DNA of 64,000 nucleotides. Origin: Jeotgalibacillus terrae (GTDB lineage Bacteria; Bacillota; Bacilli; Bacillales; Jeotgalibacillaceae). Positions 15,784 to 25,434 of the stretch are shown piece after piece; positions within the stretch are counted from its first letter, which is position 1; every line of letters starts with the position of its first letter. The position numbers and the translations under genes were made by a program. The stretch spans positions 19,274 to 83,273 of the forward strand of contig NZ_JAFBDK010000017.1 in NCBI RefSeq assembly GCF_016908195.1, in the 5' to 3' direction. A model generated the notes under the pieces. It searched no databases, was not told where the DNA came from, and was given only the letters and a program-made list of their open reading frames with translations.

Positions 15784-16977
15784 TTACAAAAAGATGCCTA
15801 CAATAATGGCTGTAATAAAACTTGCCAGTGTTCCTGCCACAATTGCTTTGAAGCTTAATTTTGATACAGTCTTTTGCTGGCTGGGCTCAAGGGAACCTAA
15901 TCCGACAATCAATTGTCCAATGGATGACAGATTGGCGAAGTTGCAAAGCGCAACGGTTAAAATCGCCACCGTCTTTGGTGAAAGATCATCCATAATTGTT
16001 GACAGTTCACTGAATGCGACAAATTCATTAACAGAAAGCTTGGTACCTATAATGGAGGCTGCTTTAAATGCCTCATCCATCGGAATACCGATCAGCAATG
16101 CTAAGGGATAAAAAACATAACCAAAAATAGTGGAAAGTTCTGTGTTAACCAGACCAAGCAGACCGTTAATCAGTGCCAGGATTCCAATAAAAGCGATCAG
16201 CAGTCCCCCAATATTGATGGCGAGCTTTGTTCCGTTTAACGCACCATCTGCAATGGCTTCGAACACATTTGTATGAGTGGTTTTTCCGAGCGAGATATCT
16301 CCATTTGTCTGTGATTCCTCTGTTTCAGGCTCCATCACTTTAGCTATGACGAGCGAAACGAGTGGCACACTGAACACGGAAAGAAGCAGTAACTTCATAT
16401 CAATTCCCATTAAGGAATACCCGATCAGTATAGCACCACTTGCCGAGGCTGTTCCTCCAACCATCACAGCAAAAACCTCTGAGCGGGTCAGCTTAATCAG
16501 ATAAGGTTTGATCAATAGCGGAGCTTCAACCAATCCCAAAAAGGAGTTGCCGATCGCATTGAACGATTCCACCTTTGTTGTACCTAAAATTTTGCCAAGT
16601 ACAATTCCGATATATTTCACAAAGAAGGGAATGAGGCGTAAATAATAGAGAGCAGAAATGAGTGCCGAAATAAAAATGATCGCACCCAGAACATTAATGG
16701 CAAAAACGAAAGTGATGTTGGTCCCTTCCTCATAAAAACCTCCGAAGACGAACATGATTCCTTCCGTGCTATAATCAATGACCTTCTGAACTCCGAGCGC
16801 CGCATTATTCAGCATGGCTTGTCCAAAAGGAACCTTCAAAACAAACATAACAAGCAAAAATTCAAGCACAATCCCTATTATGACTGTACGCCAATTAATC
16901 GCTGAGCGCTTACTGCTCCATAGCCAGGCCAAAAATAGAACGCCCATTAAAGAAAAAACACCATAAATAAAACTCAA
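15784..16977 (-). CDS. nupG: Concentrative nucleoside transporter, NupG-type (purine nucleosides)
   Basis: 397 aa, the length of B. subtilis NupG, a cation-coupled nucleoside importer of the CNT family in the cytoplasmic membrane. Order: NupC-type N-terminal helices, a Gate domain with EAPLLIKPYL, then the C-terminal NupC domain with GTKLSVNEFVAF and ALCNFANLSSIGQ, the conserved CNT substrate and ion-binding segments. The start is a TTG at 16977 with GGGAGG 9 nt upstream. A guanine riboswitch with terminator precedes it, which argues for purine rather than pyrimidine nucleosides. Confidence 0.9.
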   Translation of the reverse strand: MSFIYGVFSLMGVLFLAWLWSSKRSAINWRTVIIGIVLEFLLVMFVLKVPFGQAMLNNAALGVQKVIDYSTEGIMFVFGGFYEEGTNITFVFAINVLGAIIFISALISALYYLRLIPFFVKYIGIVLGKILGTTKVESFNAIGNSFLGLVEAPLLIKPYLIKLTRSEVFAVMVGGTASASGAILIGYSLMGIDMKLLLLSVFSVPLVSLVIAKVMEPETEESQTNGDISLGKTTHTNVFEAIADGALNGTKLAINIGGLLIAFIGILALINGLLGLVNTELSTIFGYVFYPLALLIGIPMDEAFKAASIIGTKLSVNEFVAFSELSTIMDDLSPKTVAILTVALCNFANLSSIGQLIVGLGSLEPSQQKTVSKLSFKAIVAGTLASFITAIIVGIFL

Positions 16978-17070
16978 AGCAAGATACCTCCCAGTAATGT
17001 GTTCACTTCAATTATTTCTTATATTTCTTTAAGGTCGTATGATGTCAGACCACTTTCAGGAAAAATAAAA

Positions 17071-17119
17071 AAAGTGTATGTGACTTTCTCTCAATATAAA
17101 GAAAGCCCCATACACTTTT
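17071..17119 (-). terminator. Expression-platform terminator of the nupG riboswitch
   Basis: Stem AAAGTGTATG / CATACACTTT, with inner GACTTTCT / AGAAAG pairing, followed by TTTTATTTTT on the minus strand. It stands about 20 nt after the aptamer and 94 bp before the nupG start codon. Confidence 0.88.
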
Positions 17120-17137
17120 CATGCATAGAATGACTTT

Positions 17138-17206
17138 CCTTATAGTCCGGCTGTTTAAGGCTGCCAGGTAGAGACTTATGGTCCATATCACCATAGTTAT
17201 ATAAGG
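17138..17206 (-). ncRNA. Guanine-type purine riboswitch aptamer upstream of nupG
   Basis: P1 is CCTTATA / TATAAGG. The conserved junctions are GATATGGACC, AAGTCTCTACC and GGACTATA, and the L2 and L3 loops match the purine aptamer. The specificity nucleotide (position 74 in the B. subtilis xpt numbering) is C in GACTATA, which selects guanine or hypoxanthine; adenine aptamers have U. With the downstream terminator it should switch transcription off when guanine is plentiful. Confidence 0.92.
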
Positions 17207-17402
17207 AATTCATATGAAGTTTATTTTGACACTTTAACACGAGGAATAACTTTTAAACAATATGAAATCGTAAAGATTATATATTATGAAATTTCACACG
17301 ATCAGGATGGAAAATCACTGGATTTATGCCATCTTTTTAATGATTTCTTCACAGTTATGTTAAATCGTTCAAATCGTTTAATGAACAGGGAGTTTAAGCA
17401 AA

Positions 17403-17888
17403 TTACTTATAATCACCAGGAGTGCCCCAGTTCTCAAACTTGTTGTACAGTGGATTTGTTGAATCAAAGTGAATCCAGATCGGTGCACTGTCTAACGCTG
17501 GATGCGCTGCAAAGTATGTTCGATCTCCATATCTGATTGCCTCTAAAGCCAAAGGCAGCTCCCTCCTGAAAATTGTATCCCGCACAGCAGTAACTGCCGG
17601 ACCAAACGCTCCATCAACATAAACATATACGTATAGAAATGGAAATCCCTCAGCCATTTTCCATTCTGCAAGCACTTCATCCCTCATAGCATTGACCTTT
17701 TCACAAGCAAACTGCAGACCAATTGTGAGAAAAAGGTCTGCAGTGATGTCGGAGTGAGTTAATGTATACTTGCGTCCTATTATCGGTTCAGTCATCGTTA
17801 CACCTGTGCTGAATTCAACAGTTAACTTTTCCGGATTCAGCTTTTTCAACAGATCGCCCTCCTGAAATATACTGTATTTCCTACTCAT
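17403..17888 (-). CDS. Staygreen-family protein
   Basis: 161 aa. The family pattern is clear: NPEKLTVEF, GRKYTLTHSDITADLFLTIG, MRDEVLAEW, FRRELPLALEAIRYGDR, APIWIHF and WGTPGDY at the C-terminus. Plant staygreen proteins remove Mg from chlorophyll a, and some bacterial homologues have been reported to dechelate Mg. No chlorophyll pathway is visible here, so the role is unknown; a general tetrapyrrole or metal function is only a guess. Soluble. The RBS is weak (GAAGGA, 11 nt). The upstream ~70 nt to the rlmCD terminator hold nothing else evident. Confidence 0.88.
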   Translation of the reverse strand: MSRKYSIFQEGDLLKKLNPEKLTVEFSTGVTMTEPIIGRKYTLTHSDITADLFLTIGLQFACEKVNAMRDEVLAEWKMAEGFPFLYVYVYVDGAFGPAVTAVRDTIFRRELPLALEAIRYGDRTYFAAHPALDSAPIWIHFDSTNPLYNKFENWGTPGDYK

Positions 17889-17942
17889 AAAATTTATGGT
17901 CCTTCACGATCAGGTATGTAAGTTTAAATAAATTTCACAAAT

Positions 17943-17974
17943 AAAAGCATCCACCCGGTTAAGTGAATGCTTTT
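17943..17974 (-). terminator. Terminator of rlmCD
   Basis: Stem AAAAGCATTCAC / GTGGATGCTTTT (one mismatch) with a loop of about 8 nt, then TATTTG on the minus strand. Confidence 0.8.
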
Positions 17975-17987
17975 GAAATAAATGATT

Positions 17988-19364
17988 TTAAGCGAGTTCA
18001 AGCCACGCCACACACTCCACGTGACTCGTCTGCGGGAACATATCCACAGGCTGCACTTCCTGCGTCTGATACCCACCGTCTTCGAGAATTCTCAAATCTC
18101 TTGCAAGCGTCGCCGGATTACACGATACATACACAATCCGCTTCGGTTTCATCGCAAGCATGGTATCAAGCAGCGCCTGATCACAGCCTTTTCTCGGCGG
18201 ATCGACTACGATCACGTCTGCCTGATTGCCTTTTTTGTGCCATGCGGGAATCACTTCTTCAGCCGGGCCTGCTTCAAATTCAGTATTACTGAAGCCATTG
18301 AGCTCTGCATTTGCTTTTGCATCTTCAATGGCCTGTCTGATGATCTCAACGCCAAATACCTTTTTCGCTTTTTGTGCTAAAAAGAGTGAGATCGTACCGA
18401 TACCGCAGTATGCATCAATCACTGATTCTTCTCCAGTCAGCTGCGCGTATTCAAGTGCTTTTTGATAGAGCACTTCTGTTTGCACAGGATTGATCTGGTA
18501 AAAGCTTCGTGCCGAGATGGCAAACTTTACTTCACCAATTGAATCATAAATAACATCACTGCCCCAGATCCTCTGTCCTTTATTGCCAAGGATGACATTC
18601 GTACGCTGATCGTTAATATTATGAACAATCGATTTTAATCCAGGCACTTTTTCACGTAAAACAGCGATCAGATCTTCAGCATGCGGCAGGTGCTTGGTAC
18701 GCGTCACAAGCACGACCATTACTTCGCCTGACGTACGGCCATAACGCACTACTACATGGCGCAGCACCCCCTTATGTCTCTCTTCATCATAAGGCTGAAT
18801 GCCAAAACGGTCAGCTTCCTGCTTCACTATGTTCATGACGCGGTCACTGATTTCCTCCTGGATCAGACATACATCCGTATCCACAATCCGGTGACTTCTC
18901 GTGGCATAAAATCCCGCAATGATCCTTCCACTTTCACTGCCGACAGGGATCTGACTTTTATTCCGGTAACGCCACGGGTCTTCCATCCCAAGCGTCGGAT
19001 GCACGGGTACATCTTTAATCTTCCCGATCCGCTCAAGCACATCCTGCACCTGCTTCTGCTTCGCCTTCAGCTGGCCTTCATAACTGAAGTGCTGAAGCTG
19101 GCATCCGCCGCAGCGGTCATAGACAGGACATGGCGGTTCAGTTCTGTCTTCACTTGCCTGTACCATCTCTTCAAGCTTGCCGAAACCGAAGTTTTTCGTC
19201 GTTTTCAATACCTTCACTTTCACTTCTTCATCAGGCAGCGTCATTGGAATAAACAGCGGATATCCATCCACCTTTCCAACGCCGTGCCCTTCATGCGTTA
19301 AATCCTCTATTGTCACTGTTACCGTATCATTCTTCTTAACAGGTAATGCCTGCTTTTTCGTCAT
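17988..19364 (-). CDS. rlmCD: 23S rRNA (uracil-C5)-methyltransferase, RlmCD/YefA type
   Basis: 458 aa, matching B. subtilis RlmCD (459 aa), which methylates U747 and U1939 of 23S rRNA with SAM. An N-terminal TRAM domain is at residues about 8-65. The Fe-S cysteines are in [12 protein letters not shown] Rossmann methyltransferase domain follows, with [11 protein letters not shown] (SAM), VVDPPRKGC and the catalytic Cys in [12 protein letters not shown]. The ATG at 19364 is chosen over 19400 because a GAGGG RBS precedes it and length then fits the family. It lies near dgkB as in B. subtilis. Confidence 0.92.
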   Translation of the reverse strand: MTKKQALPVKKNDTVTVTIEDLTHEGHGVGKVDGYPLFIPMTLPDEEVKVKVLKTTKNFGFGKLEEMVQASEDRTEPPCPVYDRCGGCQLQHFSYEGQLKAKQKQVQDVLERIGKIKDVPVHPTLGMEDPWRYRNKSQIPVGSESGRIIAGFYATRSHRIVDTDVCLIQEEISDRVMNIVKQEADRFGIQPYDEERHKGVLRHVVVRYGRTSGEVMVVLVTRTKHLPHAEDLIAVLREKVPGLKSIVHNINDQRTNVILGNKGQRIWGSDVIYDSIGEVKFAISARSFYQINPVQTEVLYQKALEYAQLTGEESVIDAYCGIGTISLFLAQKAKKVFGVEIIRQAIEDAKANAELNGFSNTEFEAGPAEEVIPAWHKKGNQADVIVVDPPRKGCDQALLDTMLAMKPKRIVYVSCNPATLARDLRILEDGGYQTQEVQPVDMFPQTSHVECVAWLELA

Positions 19365-19427
19365 CTCATAATCGCCCTCTTCGTTAGAATCGCTGCCCAT
19401 TATTGTAGCATATTTTAATCTGCATGA

Positions 19428-19670
19428 CTTGATTATTATGCAAAAGAGCTATCTACAGCTACGGCTGGTTCTGGTGTCACAACAATCAAATCGCGTCTCA
19501 CTGCAGCTGTGGGCTGTCTCATTACGACTAACCCGGGTGTATCTTACAGCTGCTACGCAATATACAACATTTACAAGCCAAAACGGTGCAACCGGCCACG
19601 TTTGTTCGTCCGCGGAAAGCGCAGTTCGCCACGGAAAGGTTCAGCGATTCTCATTAAAAAGCTTAGTTAA
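19428..19670 (+). pseudogene. Start-less Thr/Ser/Cys-rich reading frame, possible remnant
   Basis: An open frame of 80 codons from CTT at 19428 to TAA at 19668, without ATG and with no GTG or TTG near its beginning. The first part has runs such as STATAGSGVTTIKSRLTAAV, then GCLITTNPG and SYSCYAIY, recalling the Thr/Ser/Cys-rich cores of ribosomally made peptides. The second half (KRCNRPRLFVRGKRSSPRK) overlaps a family B-like repeat fragment with TTCGTCCGCGGAAAGCG. No RBS. It could be a decayed peptide gene or chance; I do not claim expression. Together with the next element it fills the spacer 19365-19998. Confidence 0.25.
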
Positions 19671-19684
19671 GTTTTTAGATTATA

Positions 19685-19866
19685 ACTCTGTTAAAGTCCA
19701 ACGTAGTATTAGCACAGCTGGTGATTGCAGCGGAAGGGGAACGACTCCAGCAGGAGATGCGTGACAGGTGAGACCCCGCAGCACGAAGCGCGAGGAGGCT
19801 CACCGCACGCCCTGCGGAAAGCGTTTCCCCTGGAGCGGAAATCAACAGCCACCATTAACAGAGCCT
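19685..19866. repeat. Family A palindromic element, long copy in inverse orientation (4 of 7)
   Basis: Starts CTCTGTTAAAG ... AGCACAGCTGGTGATTGC, has the central stem GACAGGTGAGACCCCGC / GAGGAGGCTCACCGC, and ends GGAAATCAACAGCCACC and TTAACAGAGCC. It is the reverse complement of copies 2, 5 and 7. Confidence 0.88.
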
Positions 19867-19998
19867 AGATCATTAAAAATGTTTACCCATACCCTATAAG
19901 GGGTATATATAAAATTACCTAAATAACCTTGATTTTTTATTTAATGGTGTGTAGAATAGAGGAACTATTCTTAAAATTCTAACTAAGGAGGAAGCGTT

Positions 19999-20448
19999 AT
20001 GGAACAATCACCTATCGTAAAACAAAAAGTACTCGCTTATATCACGCGGGAGAATGCCGGAAAGACTGAACTGCTGGTCTTTTCACAAAAAGAACGTCCA
20101 CAGGCTGGCCTCCAGGTACCAGGTGGCGGCGTTGAAGACGATGAACTGCTGATTGATGCACTTTATCGTGAAATTGAGGAAGAAACAGGCCTGAAGAGAG
20201 ACGAACTTCAGCTTCAAGGTAAGCTTCATAAGCATATGTATTATTCTGAGGACCGCTCCAGATATTATGAGCGTAATTTCTTCCACCTGGCTCTAAAGCG
20301 TCCTGTGGAAAACGAGTGGGAATATACAGTAGAAAGTAATGGTAAAGATGACGGATTCAAATTTCAGTTTGAATGGCGTCCACTTGAAGATGCTTCTAAG
20401 CTTGCAGCTGACATGGACAATGCAGTGGAGTGGCTGAACGAAGTATAA
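19999..20448 (+). CDS. Nudix hydrolase
   Basis: 149 aa. The Nudix box is intact in the stretch starting GGGVEDDELL and ending REIEEETGL (residues about 36-59), which coordinates Mg2+ for cleaving a nucleoside-diphosphate-linked substrate. The rest is an ordinary alpha/beta/alpha fold with aromatic residues (MYYSEDRSRYYERNFFHL). The RBS AAGGAGG is 8 nt from the ATG. It is convergent with dgkB across a shared terminator. The substrate cannot be told. Confidence 0.9.
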   Translation: MEQSPIVKQKVLAYITRENAGKTELLVFSQKERPQAGLQVPGGGVEDDELLIDALYREIEEETGLKRDELQLQGKLHKHMYYSEDRSRYYERNFFHLALKRPVENEWEYTVESNGKDDGFKFQFEWRPLEDASKLAADMDNAVEWLNEV

Positions 20449-20450
20449 GA

Positions 20451-20480
20451 AAAGGCCTGGCAGATGCCGAGGCCTTTTTT
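20451..20480. terminator. Bidirectional terminator between the nudix gene and dgkB
   Basis: Stem AAAGGCCTGGCA / TGCCGAGGCCTTT (one mismatch), with Ts on both strands. Confidence 0.85.
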
Positions 20481-20485
20481 CTTGT

Positions 20486-21466
20486 CTATTGATCGCTCCT
20501 GATCTCATCTTCTTCATCAATCAGACTGTTTTTCAGTACGACATTCTTATCTGCGTCAACCCGATCTTCTTTACGCAGCTTATCAAGCGGTGCACACACA
20601 TTCAGATGTCTGTATAGGTTCTGGAATTCAGCAGGCAGCAGTCCGCCAAACTCCCCATCCAGATTCAACTGAACCGTATCCTGTGAGGTCACTTTTATAT
20701 GATTTGCTTTTACATATTCAAGGTGCGGATCGTGGAGATGTTCACCGCGCAGCGCCAGTGAGATCACCCGGATCGTTTCCGCCATATTTGTTTTTTTCAG
20801 GAACATGAGTGTAAACAGCCCATCGTTAATGGAAGAGTCCGGTGCCAGCTTCTCAAACCCGCCAACTGAATTGGTCAGTCCGATTAAAAACAGCATGACT
20901 TCCCCTTCAAACACCTTCCCATCATACTCAATGCGGACATTCGTCGGCTTGAAGGAAGGCAGCATTTCAATCCCTTTTAAGTAATATGCAAGCTGTCCAA
21001 GAACTGTTTTCAGCTTACTTGGCACTTCATACGTCAGTTCAGTGATCCGCCCGCCGCCGGCAATATTTATAAAATATTTATCATTCATTCTACCGACATC
21101 AACCGGGATTGTATCACCTTTAATAATAATATCAAGCGCATCCTCAATATCTCTTGGAATATGGAGCGCGCGTGCGAAATCATTCGTTGTCCCAGTCGGA
21201 ATTAATCCAAGTCTCGGACGGTTCGGTTTTTCTGCAAGACCGTTGACGACTTCATTTAACGTCCCATCCCCGCCTGAGGCAATGATCAGGTCGAAGCCGC
21301 GTTCAGCTGCAGTCGTTGCAGCAACAGAAGCATCCCCCGCGCATGTTGTCGCATGACAGGATGTTTCATATCCCGCCTGTTCAAGTTTCATTAATACTTC
21401 AGGCAGGTGCCTTCTGAAAATCTCACGTCCTGAAGTCGGATTATAAATAATTCTAGCTCGTTTCAT
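20486..21466 (-). CDS. dgkB: Diacylglycerol kinase DgkB
   Basis: 326 aa. DgkB recycles diacylglycerol, formed as lipoteichoic acid is built, into phosphatidic acid at the membrane face. The DAGK catalytic domain has the SGGDGTLNEVVNG nucleotide loop and GLIPTGTTNDFAR, then NIAGGG and the C-terminal NLDGE. It is soluble, with a ~20-residue acidic tail longer than B. subtilis DgkB (303 aa). Synteny gatCAB-dgkB-rlmCD supports the call. Confidence 0.92.
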   Translation of the reverse strand: MKRARIIYNPTSGREIFRRHLPEVLMKLEQAGYETSCHATTCAGDASVAATTAAERGFDLIIASGGDGTLNEVVNGLAEKPNRPRLGLIPTGTTNDFARALHIPRDIEDALDIIIKGDTIPVDVGRMNDKYFINIAGGGRITELTYEVPSKLKTVLGQLAYYLKGIEMLPSFKPTNVRIEYDGKVFEGEVMLFLIGLTNSVGGFEKLAPDSSINDGLFTLMFLKKTNMAETIRVISLALRGEHLHDPHLEYVKANHIKVTSQDTVQLNLDGEFGGLLPAEFQNLYRHLNVCAPLDKLRKEDRVDADKNVVLKNSLIDEEDEIRSDQ

Positions 21467-21542
21467 TCTATTCAGCCTGCCTTTTATAAATTAAGCATAC
21501 TATAAAATTATAATCACTTTTAAGTTTATGTAAACAAAAAAG

Positions 21543-21567
21543 AACAAGCCATTCTATCGGCTTGTCC
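21543..21567 (-). terminator. Terminator of the thioredoxin-like gene
   Basis: Stem ACAAGCC / GGCTTGT, then TTCTTTTTTG on the minus strand. Confidence 0.82.
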
Positions 21568-21578
21568 TAATCATATCG

Positions 21579-22148
21579 TTAATTAGCGGATTTTACCATA
21601 GTGAGCTGATCTTTTAGTTCATGATAGACTTCATTCCAGAAGTCCTCCCTTTCAGTGTAAGCAGCCGTCAGCTGTTTAATCATCAGCTGTTGACCACCCT
21701 TAAAGGCCGGATCTTCTTTTGCCGGGAGACTAGATCTTGCTTCATCGACAAATGCCTGAACTTTTTTGGCTCTCGGTCCCCATTTAGCTAATTCTTTGCC
21801 GTTCTGATCAATGAAAATAAAGATCGGAATCGCTCGTGATTTACCGTTCGTTAAATACTGATCCATCAGTTCAAGGTTGCTGTCCCGCAGAACAAACCTT
21901 ACATCCATCCCTGAACGTTCAGCGAGTTTTAGAAGGACCGGATTATTCATCATCGCATCCCCGCACCAGTCTTCAGTAATCACAATCGCACGAAGCTGCT
22001 GCTCCTTCAGCTTTTCGAAAAAAGTCTCATCTTCCGGAAGCGTGAACTGCTCATAGACAGATTCCATATTCTCTTTATGAGACTCCATCTGGTCCTTGTA
22101 AGCCTCAGCCGTTAATCCTTTATCAAACCATTCATTCAAGTTTGTCAT
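21579..22148 (-). CDS. Thioredoxin-like protein (Thioredoxin_9 family)
   Basis: 189 aa. Instead of a CxxC motif it has EDWCGDAMMNNP near residues 63-74, the single-cysteine WCGD form typical of the Thioredoxin_9 family found in Firmicutes. The thioredoxin fold is followed by IFIFIDQNGKE. Redox or peroxiredoxin-like activity is possible but unproven. ATG 22148 is used since GAGGTG lies 6 nt upstream; the ATG at 22172 has no RBS. It is inserted between dgkB and gatB relative to B. subtilis order. Confidence 0.85.
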   Translation of the reverse strand: MTNLNEWFDKGLTAEAYKDQMESHKENMESVYEQFTLPEDETFFEKLKEQQLRAIVITEDWCGDAMMNNPVLLKLAERSGMDVRFVLRDSNLELMDQYLTNGKSRAIPIFIFIDQNGKELAKWGPRAKKVQAFVDEARSSLPAKEDPAFKGGQQLMIKQLTAAYTEREDFWNEVYHELKDQLTMVKSAN

Positions 22149-22210
22149 CCTAATCACCTCATTTTCAAGCATCTCATAGTAGAGTTTTTTATTCGAGTGA
22201 GTTGCTTATG

Positions 22211-22426
22211 GGATGTGCCGGTTTCAGACCTGGTGGTAGAGTGCGGGTAAGGTGGCTGAATAGCGTAAAAGGTGTAAGATAAAATGCGGGAGCTGATAGA
22301 ATTATTTTAAAAGGTGATTGAATCATCCAGTACGAACTAACGGCAGAACGAATAACCCGGATTGCTCATAGAATTAATCAGAAAGCTGATAGATATATCC
22401 GAAAAGATGAAACAATAATGACTGCG
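22211..22426. repeat. Degenerate ~21-bp tandem array
   Basis: Recognisable units start at 22271, 22292 and 22313 (21 bp apart) and at 22364 and 22385 (21 bp apart), with cores such as GCTGATAGAATTATT, GGTGATTGAATCATC, GCTCATAGAATTAAT and GCTGATAGATATATC. Flanking units at 22211, 22232 and 22251 drift to 19-21 bp. No ORF. It occupies the spacer between the thioredoxin-like gene and the gatB terminator. Confidence 0.6.
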
Positions 22427-22478
22427 CACCACCATCAACCCCCTGACCACCCCACTCCACTACAGCCACACAAAAAAA

Positions 22479-22503
22479 GAAACGCACCACAAAAGTGCGT
22501 TTC
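22479..22503 (-). terminator. Terminator of gatCAB
   Basis: Stem GAAACGCAC / GTGCGTTTC with a 7-nt loop, then TTTTTTTG on the minus strand. Confidence 0.88.
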
Positions 22504-22524
22504 CACCAAAAACAAAAATCATTT

Positions 22525-23958
22525 TTACCGCTTCTTAATCTCCTGCATCAGCAGCTTATTCACCATCGGAGGATTTGCCTGTCCCTTAGATGCCTTCATA
22601 ATCTGACCGACAAGGAATCCGATCGCACGGTCTTTACCATTCTTGAAGTCCTCAATCGACTGAGGGTTGTTATCAAGCGCTTCTGTTACAAAGCCAAGCA
22701 GCTGACCTTCATCAGAAATCTGTACAAGACCTTTTTCTTTTACAATCTTGTTTGGATCTCCGCCTTTTTCAATCAGTTCCTTGAAGACTTTTTTCGCGAT
22801 TTTAGATGAAATCGTGCCATCTTCAATCAGCTTAATCATGCCTGCAAGGCCTTCAGCTGTCAGTGCTGTATCACTCAGTTCTTTTTGCTCTGCATTTAAG
22901 TAGGCAGATACTTCACCCATCAGCCAGTTAGAAGCAAGTTTCGCATCTGCACCCTGCTTAAGCGTCTGCTCAAAGAAATCAGACATTTCTTTTGTAAGTG
23001 TCAGTACCATTGCATCATACGCTGGCAGTCCCAGGTCTTCTACATAGCGCTTTTTACGCGCATCCGGAAGCTCAGGGATTGTCTGGCGCACGCGCTCTTT
23101 CCACTCTTCATCAATGACCATTGATACAAGGTCTGGCTCAGGGAAGTAGCGGTAGTCATCAGATCCTTCTTTCACACGCATCAGAAGTGTTTTGCCTGTT
23201 GACTCATCAAAGCGTCGTGATTCCTGCTGAATTTCTCCGCCTGAAAGTAATACTTCTTCCTGACGTTTTTCTTCAAACTCAAGACCTTTTTTAACAAAGT
23301 TGAATGAGTTCAGGTTTTTCAGCTCAGTTTTTGTACCGAACTCTTCACGGCCGACTGGACGGAGTGAGATGTTTGCATCACAGCGAAGAGATCCTTCTTC
23401 CATTTTACAGTCAGACACGCCCGTGTACTGGATGATCGACTTGATCTTCTCAAGATACGCATAGGCTTCAGCCGGCGTTCTCAAATCAGGCTCAGATACG
23501 ATTTCAATCAGCGGTGTTCCCTGACGGTTGTAGTCTACAAGTGAATATCCCTGATCAGTGTGCGTCAGCTTACCGGCATCTTCTTCTAAGTGAAGACGTG
23601 TAATCCCGATTCTCTTCTTATAACCATCTACTTCAATTTCAATCCAGCCGTGTTCACCGATTGGCTGATCAAATTGTGAGATCTGATACGCTTTCGGATT
23701 ATCAGGATAGAAATAATTTTTACGATCGAATTTTGTATGTTCTGCAATTTCACAGTTAAGGGCCATTGCAGCTTTCATACCCCAGTCTACTGCCCGGCGG
23801 TTAATAACCGGCAGTACGCCTGGGTAGCCAAGGTCAACGACATTTGTATTCGTGTTCGGCTCCGCACCGAAATGAGCAGGTGCAGGAGAGAACATTTTTG
23901 AATCAGTTTTCAGCTCTACGTGTACTTCAAGTCCAATAATCGTTTCAAAGTTAGTCAT
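22525..23958 (-). CDS. gatB: Asp-tRNA(Asn)/Glu-tRNA(Gln) amidotransferase subunit B
   Basis: 477 aa, full length. GatB binds the mischarged tRNA and activates its acyl group with ATP so that ammonia made by GatA yields Gln-tRNA or Asn-tRNA. The N-terminal GatB cradle has [29 protein letters not shown] and [15 protein letters not shown]. The C-terminal YqeY-like tail carries the [10 protein letters not shown] region. Last gene of gatCAB, 12 bp after gatA. Confidence 0.97.
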   Translation of the reverse strand: MTNFETIIGLEVHVELKTDSKMFSPAPAHFGAEPNTNTNVVDLGYPGVLPVINRRAVDWGMKAAMALNCEIAEHTKFDRKNYFYPDNPKAYQISQFDQPIGEHGWIEIEVDGYKKRIGITRLHLEEDAGKLTHTDQGYSLVDYNRQGTPLIEIVSEPDLRTPAEAYAYLEKIKSIIQYTGVSDCKMEEGSLRCDANISLRPVGREEFGTKTELKNLNSFNFVKKGLEFEEKRQEEVLLSGGEIQQESRRFDESTGKTLLMRVKEGSDDYRYFPEPDLVSMVIDEEWKERVRQTIPELPDARKKRYVEDLGLPAYDAMVLTLTKEMSDFFEQTLKQGADAKLASNWLMGEVSAYLNAEQKELSDTALTAEGLAGMIKLIEDGTISSKIAKKVFKELIEKGGDPNKIVKEKGLVQISDEGQLLGFVTEALDNNPQSIEDFKNGKDRAIGFLVGQIMKASKGQANPPMVNKLLMQEIKKR

Positions 23959-23970
23959 GTCTTCTCCCTC

Positions 23971-25422
23971 CTACAGTTCCGGCTTCATGTTGTGATTTGC
24001 TGCCTGTTCATAAGCGTGTGCAACACGGTAAACTGTGCTTTCATCAAAGTGCTTTCCGATAATCTGAAGGCCAAGCGGCAGACCGCTTTCTGAAAGACCT
24101 GCAGGTACTGAGATACCCGGTACGCCCGCAAGGTTAACAGGAATCGTCAGAATATCATTTGCATACATCGTAAGCGGATCATCAATCTGCTCGCCAATCT
24201 TAAAAGCAGGTGTTGGCGTAGTTGGTCCTACGATTACATCATAGTCTTCAAATACTTTTTCGAAGTCCTGCTTAATTAATGTACGTACTTTTTGTGCTTT
24301 TTTATAGTAAGCATCATAATAACCTGAGCTTAGTGCATATGTGCCAAGCATAATACGGCGTTTTACTTCATCACCGAAGCCTTCTGCACGTGTTTTCTTA
24401 TAAAGGTCAATCAGGTTTTCTGCGTTATCAGCGCGGTAACCGTAGCGGATACCGTCAAAGCGTGCAAGGTTTGCTGATGCTTCAGAAGAAGACAGCAGGT
24501 AGTACGTTGCTACACCATATTTAGAATGCGGCAGTGATACTTCATCAATCGTTGCACCAAGTCCTTCAAGCACTTTAAGCGCTTCGCGGACTGACTGGCG
24601 TACTTCCTCACTTACACCGTCACCAAGGTATTCTCTTGGCACAGCAACCTTAAGGCCTTTAATATCACCTGTCAGTGCGCTGCGGTAGTTTGGAACATTC
24701 ACATTGGCTGAAGTGGAATCGTTTGGATCCAGTCCAGCGATTGCTTCTAGCAGATAAGCATTATCTTCAACGTTTGTTGTAATTGGTCCAATCTGATCCA
24801 GTGAAGATGCGAATGCAATCAGTCCAAAACGAGATACACGGCCATAAGTCGGCTTAAGTCCAACTACACCACAGAATGACGCTGGCTGACGAATTGAACC
24901 GCCTGTATCAGAACCAAGTGAGAATGGTACTTCTCCGGCTGCCACTGCTGCTGCAGATCCGCCTGAAGATCCACCCGGTACTGTATCAAGGTTCCATGGG
25001 TTTTTCGTTTTAGCAAAATGGGAGTTCTCTGTTGAAGATCCCATCGCAAATTCATCCATGTTCAGCTTACCGATTGTAATCGCATCAGCTGAGTGCAGTT
25101 TATCTGCAACTGTTGCATTATAGATCGGGTCAAAGTTTCCAAGGATTTTACTTGCAGCTGTCGTGCGGAGTTCTTTTGTAACGATGTTATCTTTTACACC
25201 GATTGGCATACCAAATAGAAGACCTTCGTCGCTGCCAAGCTTTTGCTGAAGCTCTTCTGCACGCGCAAGTGCACGCTCTTCATCAAGTGTCAGGAAGGCC
25301 TGAACCTTACCATCGACTTCTTCAATACGTTTATATGATTCACGGACAAGATCAGCAATGGTAATCTCTTTTTTATGTAAAAGATCATGCAGATCCGCCA
25401 GTTTGTGATCGAATAAAGACAT
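23971..25422 (-). CDS. gatA: Asp-tRNA(Asn)/Glu-tRNA(Gln) amidotransferase subunit A
   Basis: 483 aa amidase-signature enzyme that hydrolyses glutamine and channels ammonia to GatB. The catalytic triad is Lys in GVKDNI, the cis-Ser in [11 protein letters not shown], and the nucleophile Ser in [24 protein letters not shown] is also conserved. Translated from an RBS in the 12-bp gap after gatC. Confidence 0.97.
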   Translation of the reverse strand: MSLFDHKLADLHDLLHKKEITIADLVRESYKRIEEVDGKVQAFLTLDEERALARAEELQQKLGSDEGLLFGMPIGVKDNIVTKELRTTAASKILGNFDPIYNATVADKLHSADAITIGKLNMDEFAMGSSTENSHFAKTKNPWNLDTVPGGSSGGSAAAVAAGEVPFSLGSDTGGSIRQPASFCGVVGLKPTYGRVSRFGLIAFASSLDQIGPITTNVEDNAYLLEAIAGLDPNDSTSANVNVPNYRSALTGDIKGLKVAVPREYLGDGVSEEVRQSVREALKVLEGLGATIDEVSLPHSKYGVATYYLLSSSEASANLARFDGIRYGYRADNAENLIDLYKKTRAEGFGDEVKRRIMLGTYALSSGYYDAYYKKAQKVRTLIKQDFEKVFEDYDVIVGPTTPTPAFKIGEQIDDPLTMYANDILTIPVNLAGVPGISVPAGLSESGLPLGLQIIGKHFDESTVYRVAHAYEQAANHNMKPEL

Positions 25423-25434
25423 CTCTTTGCCCTC

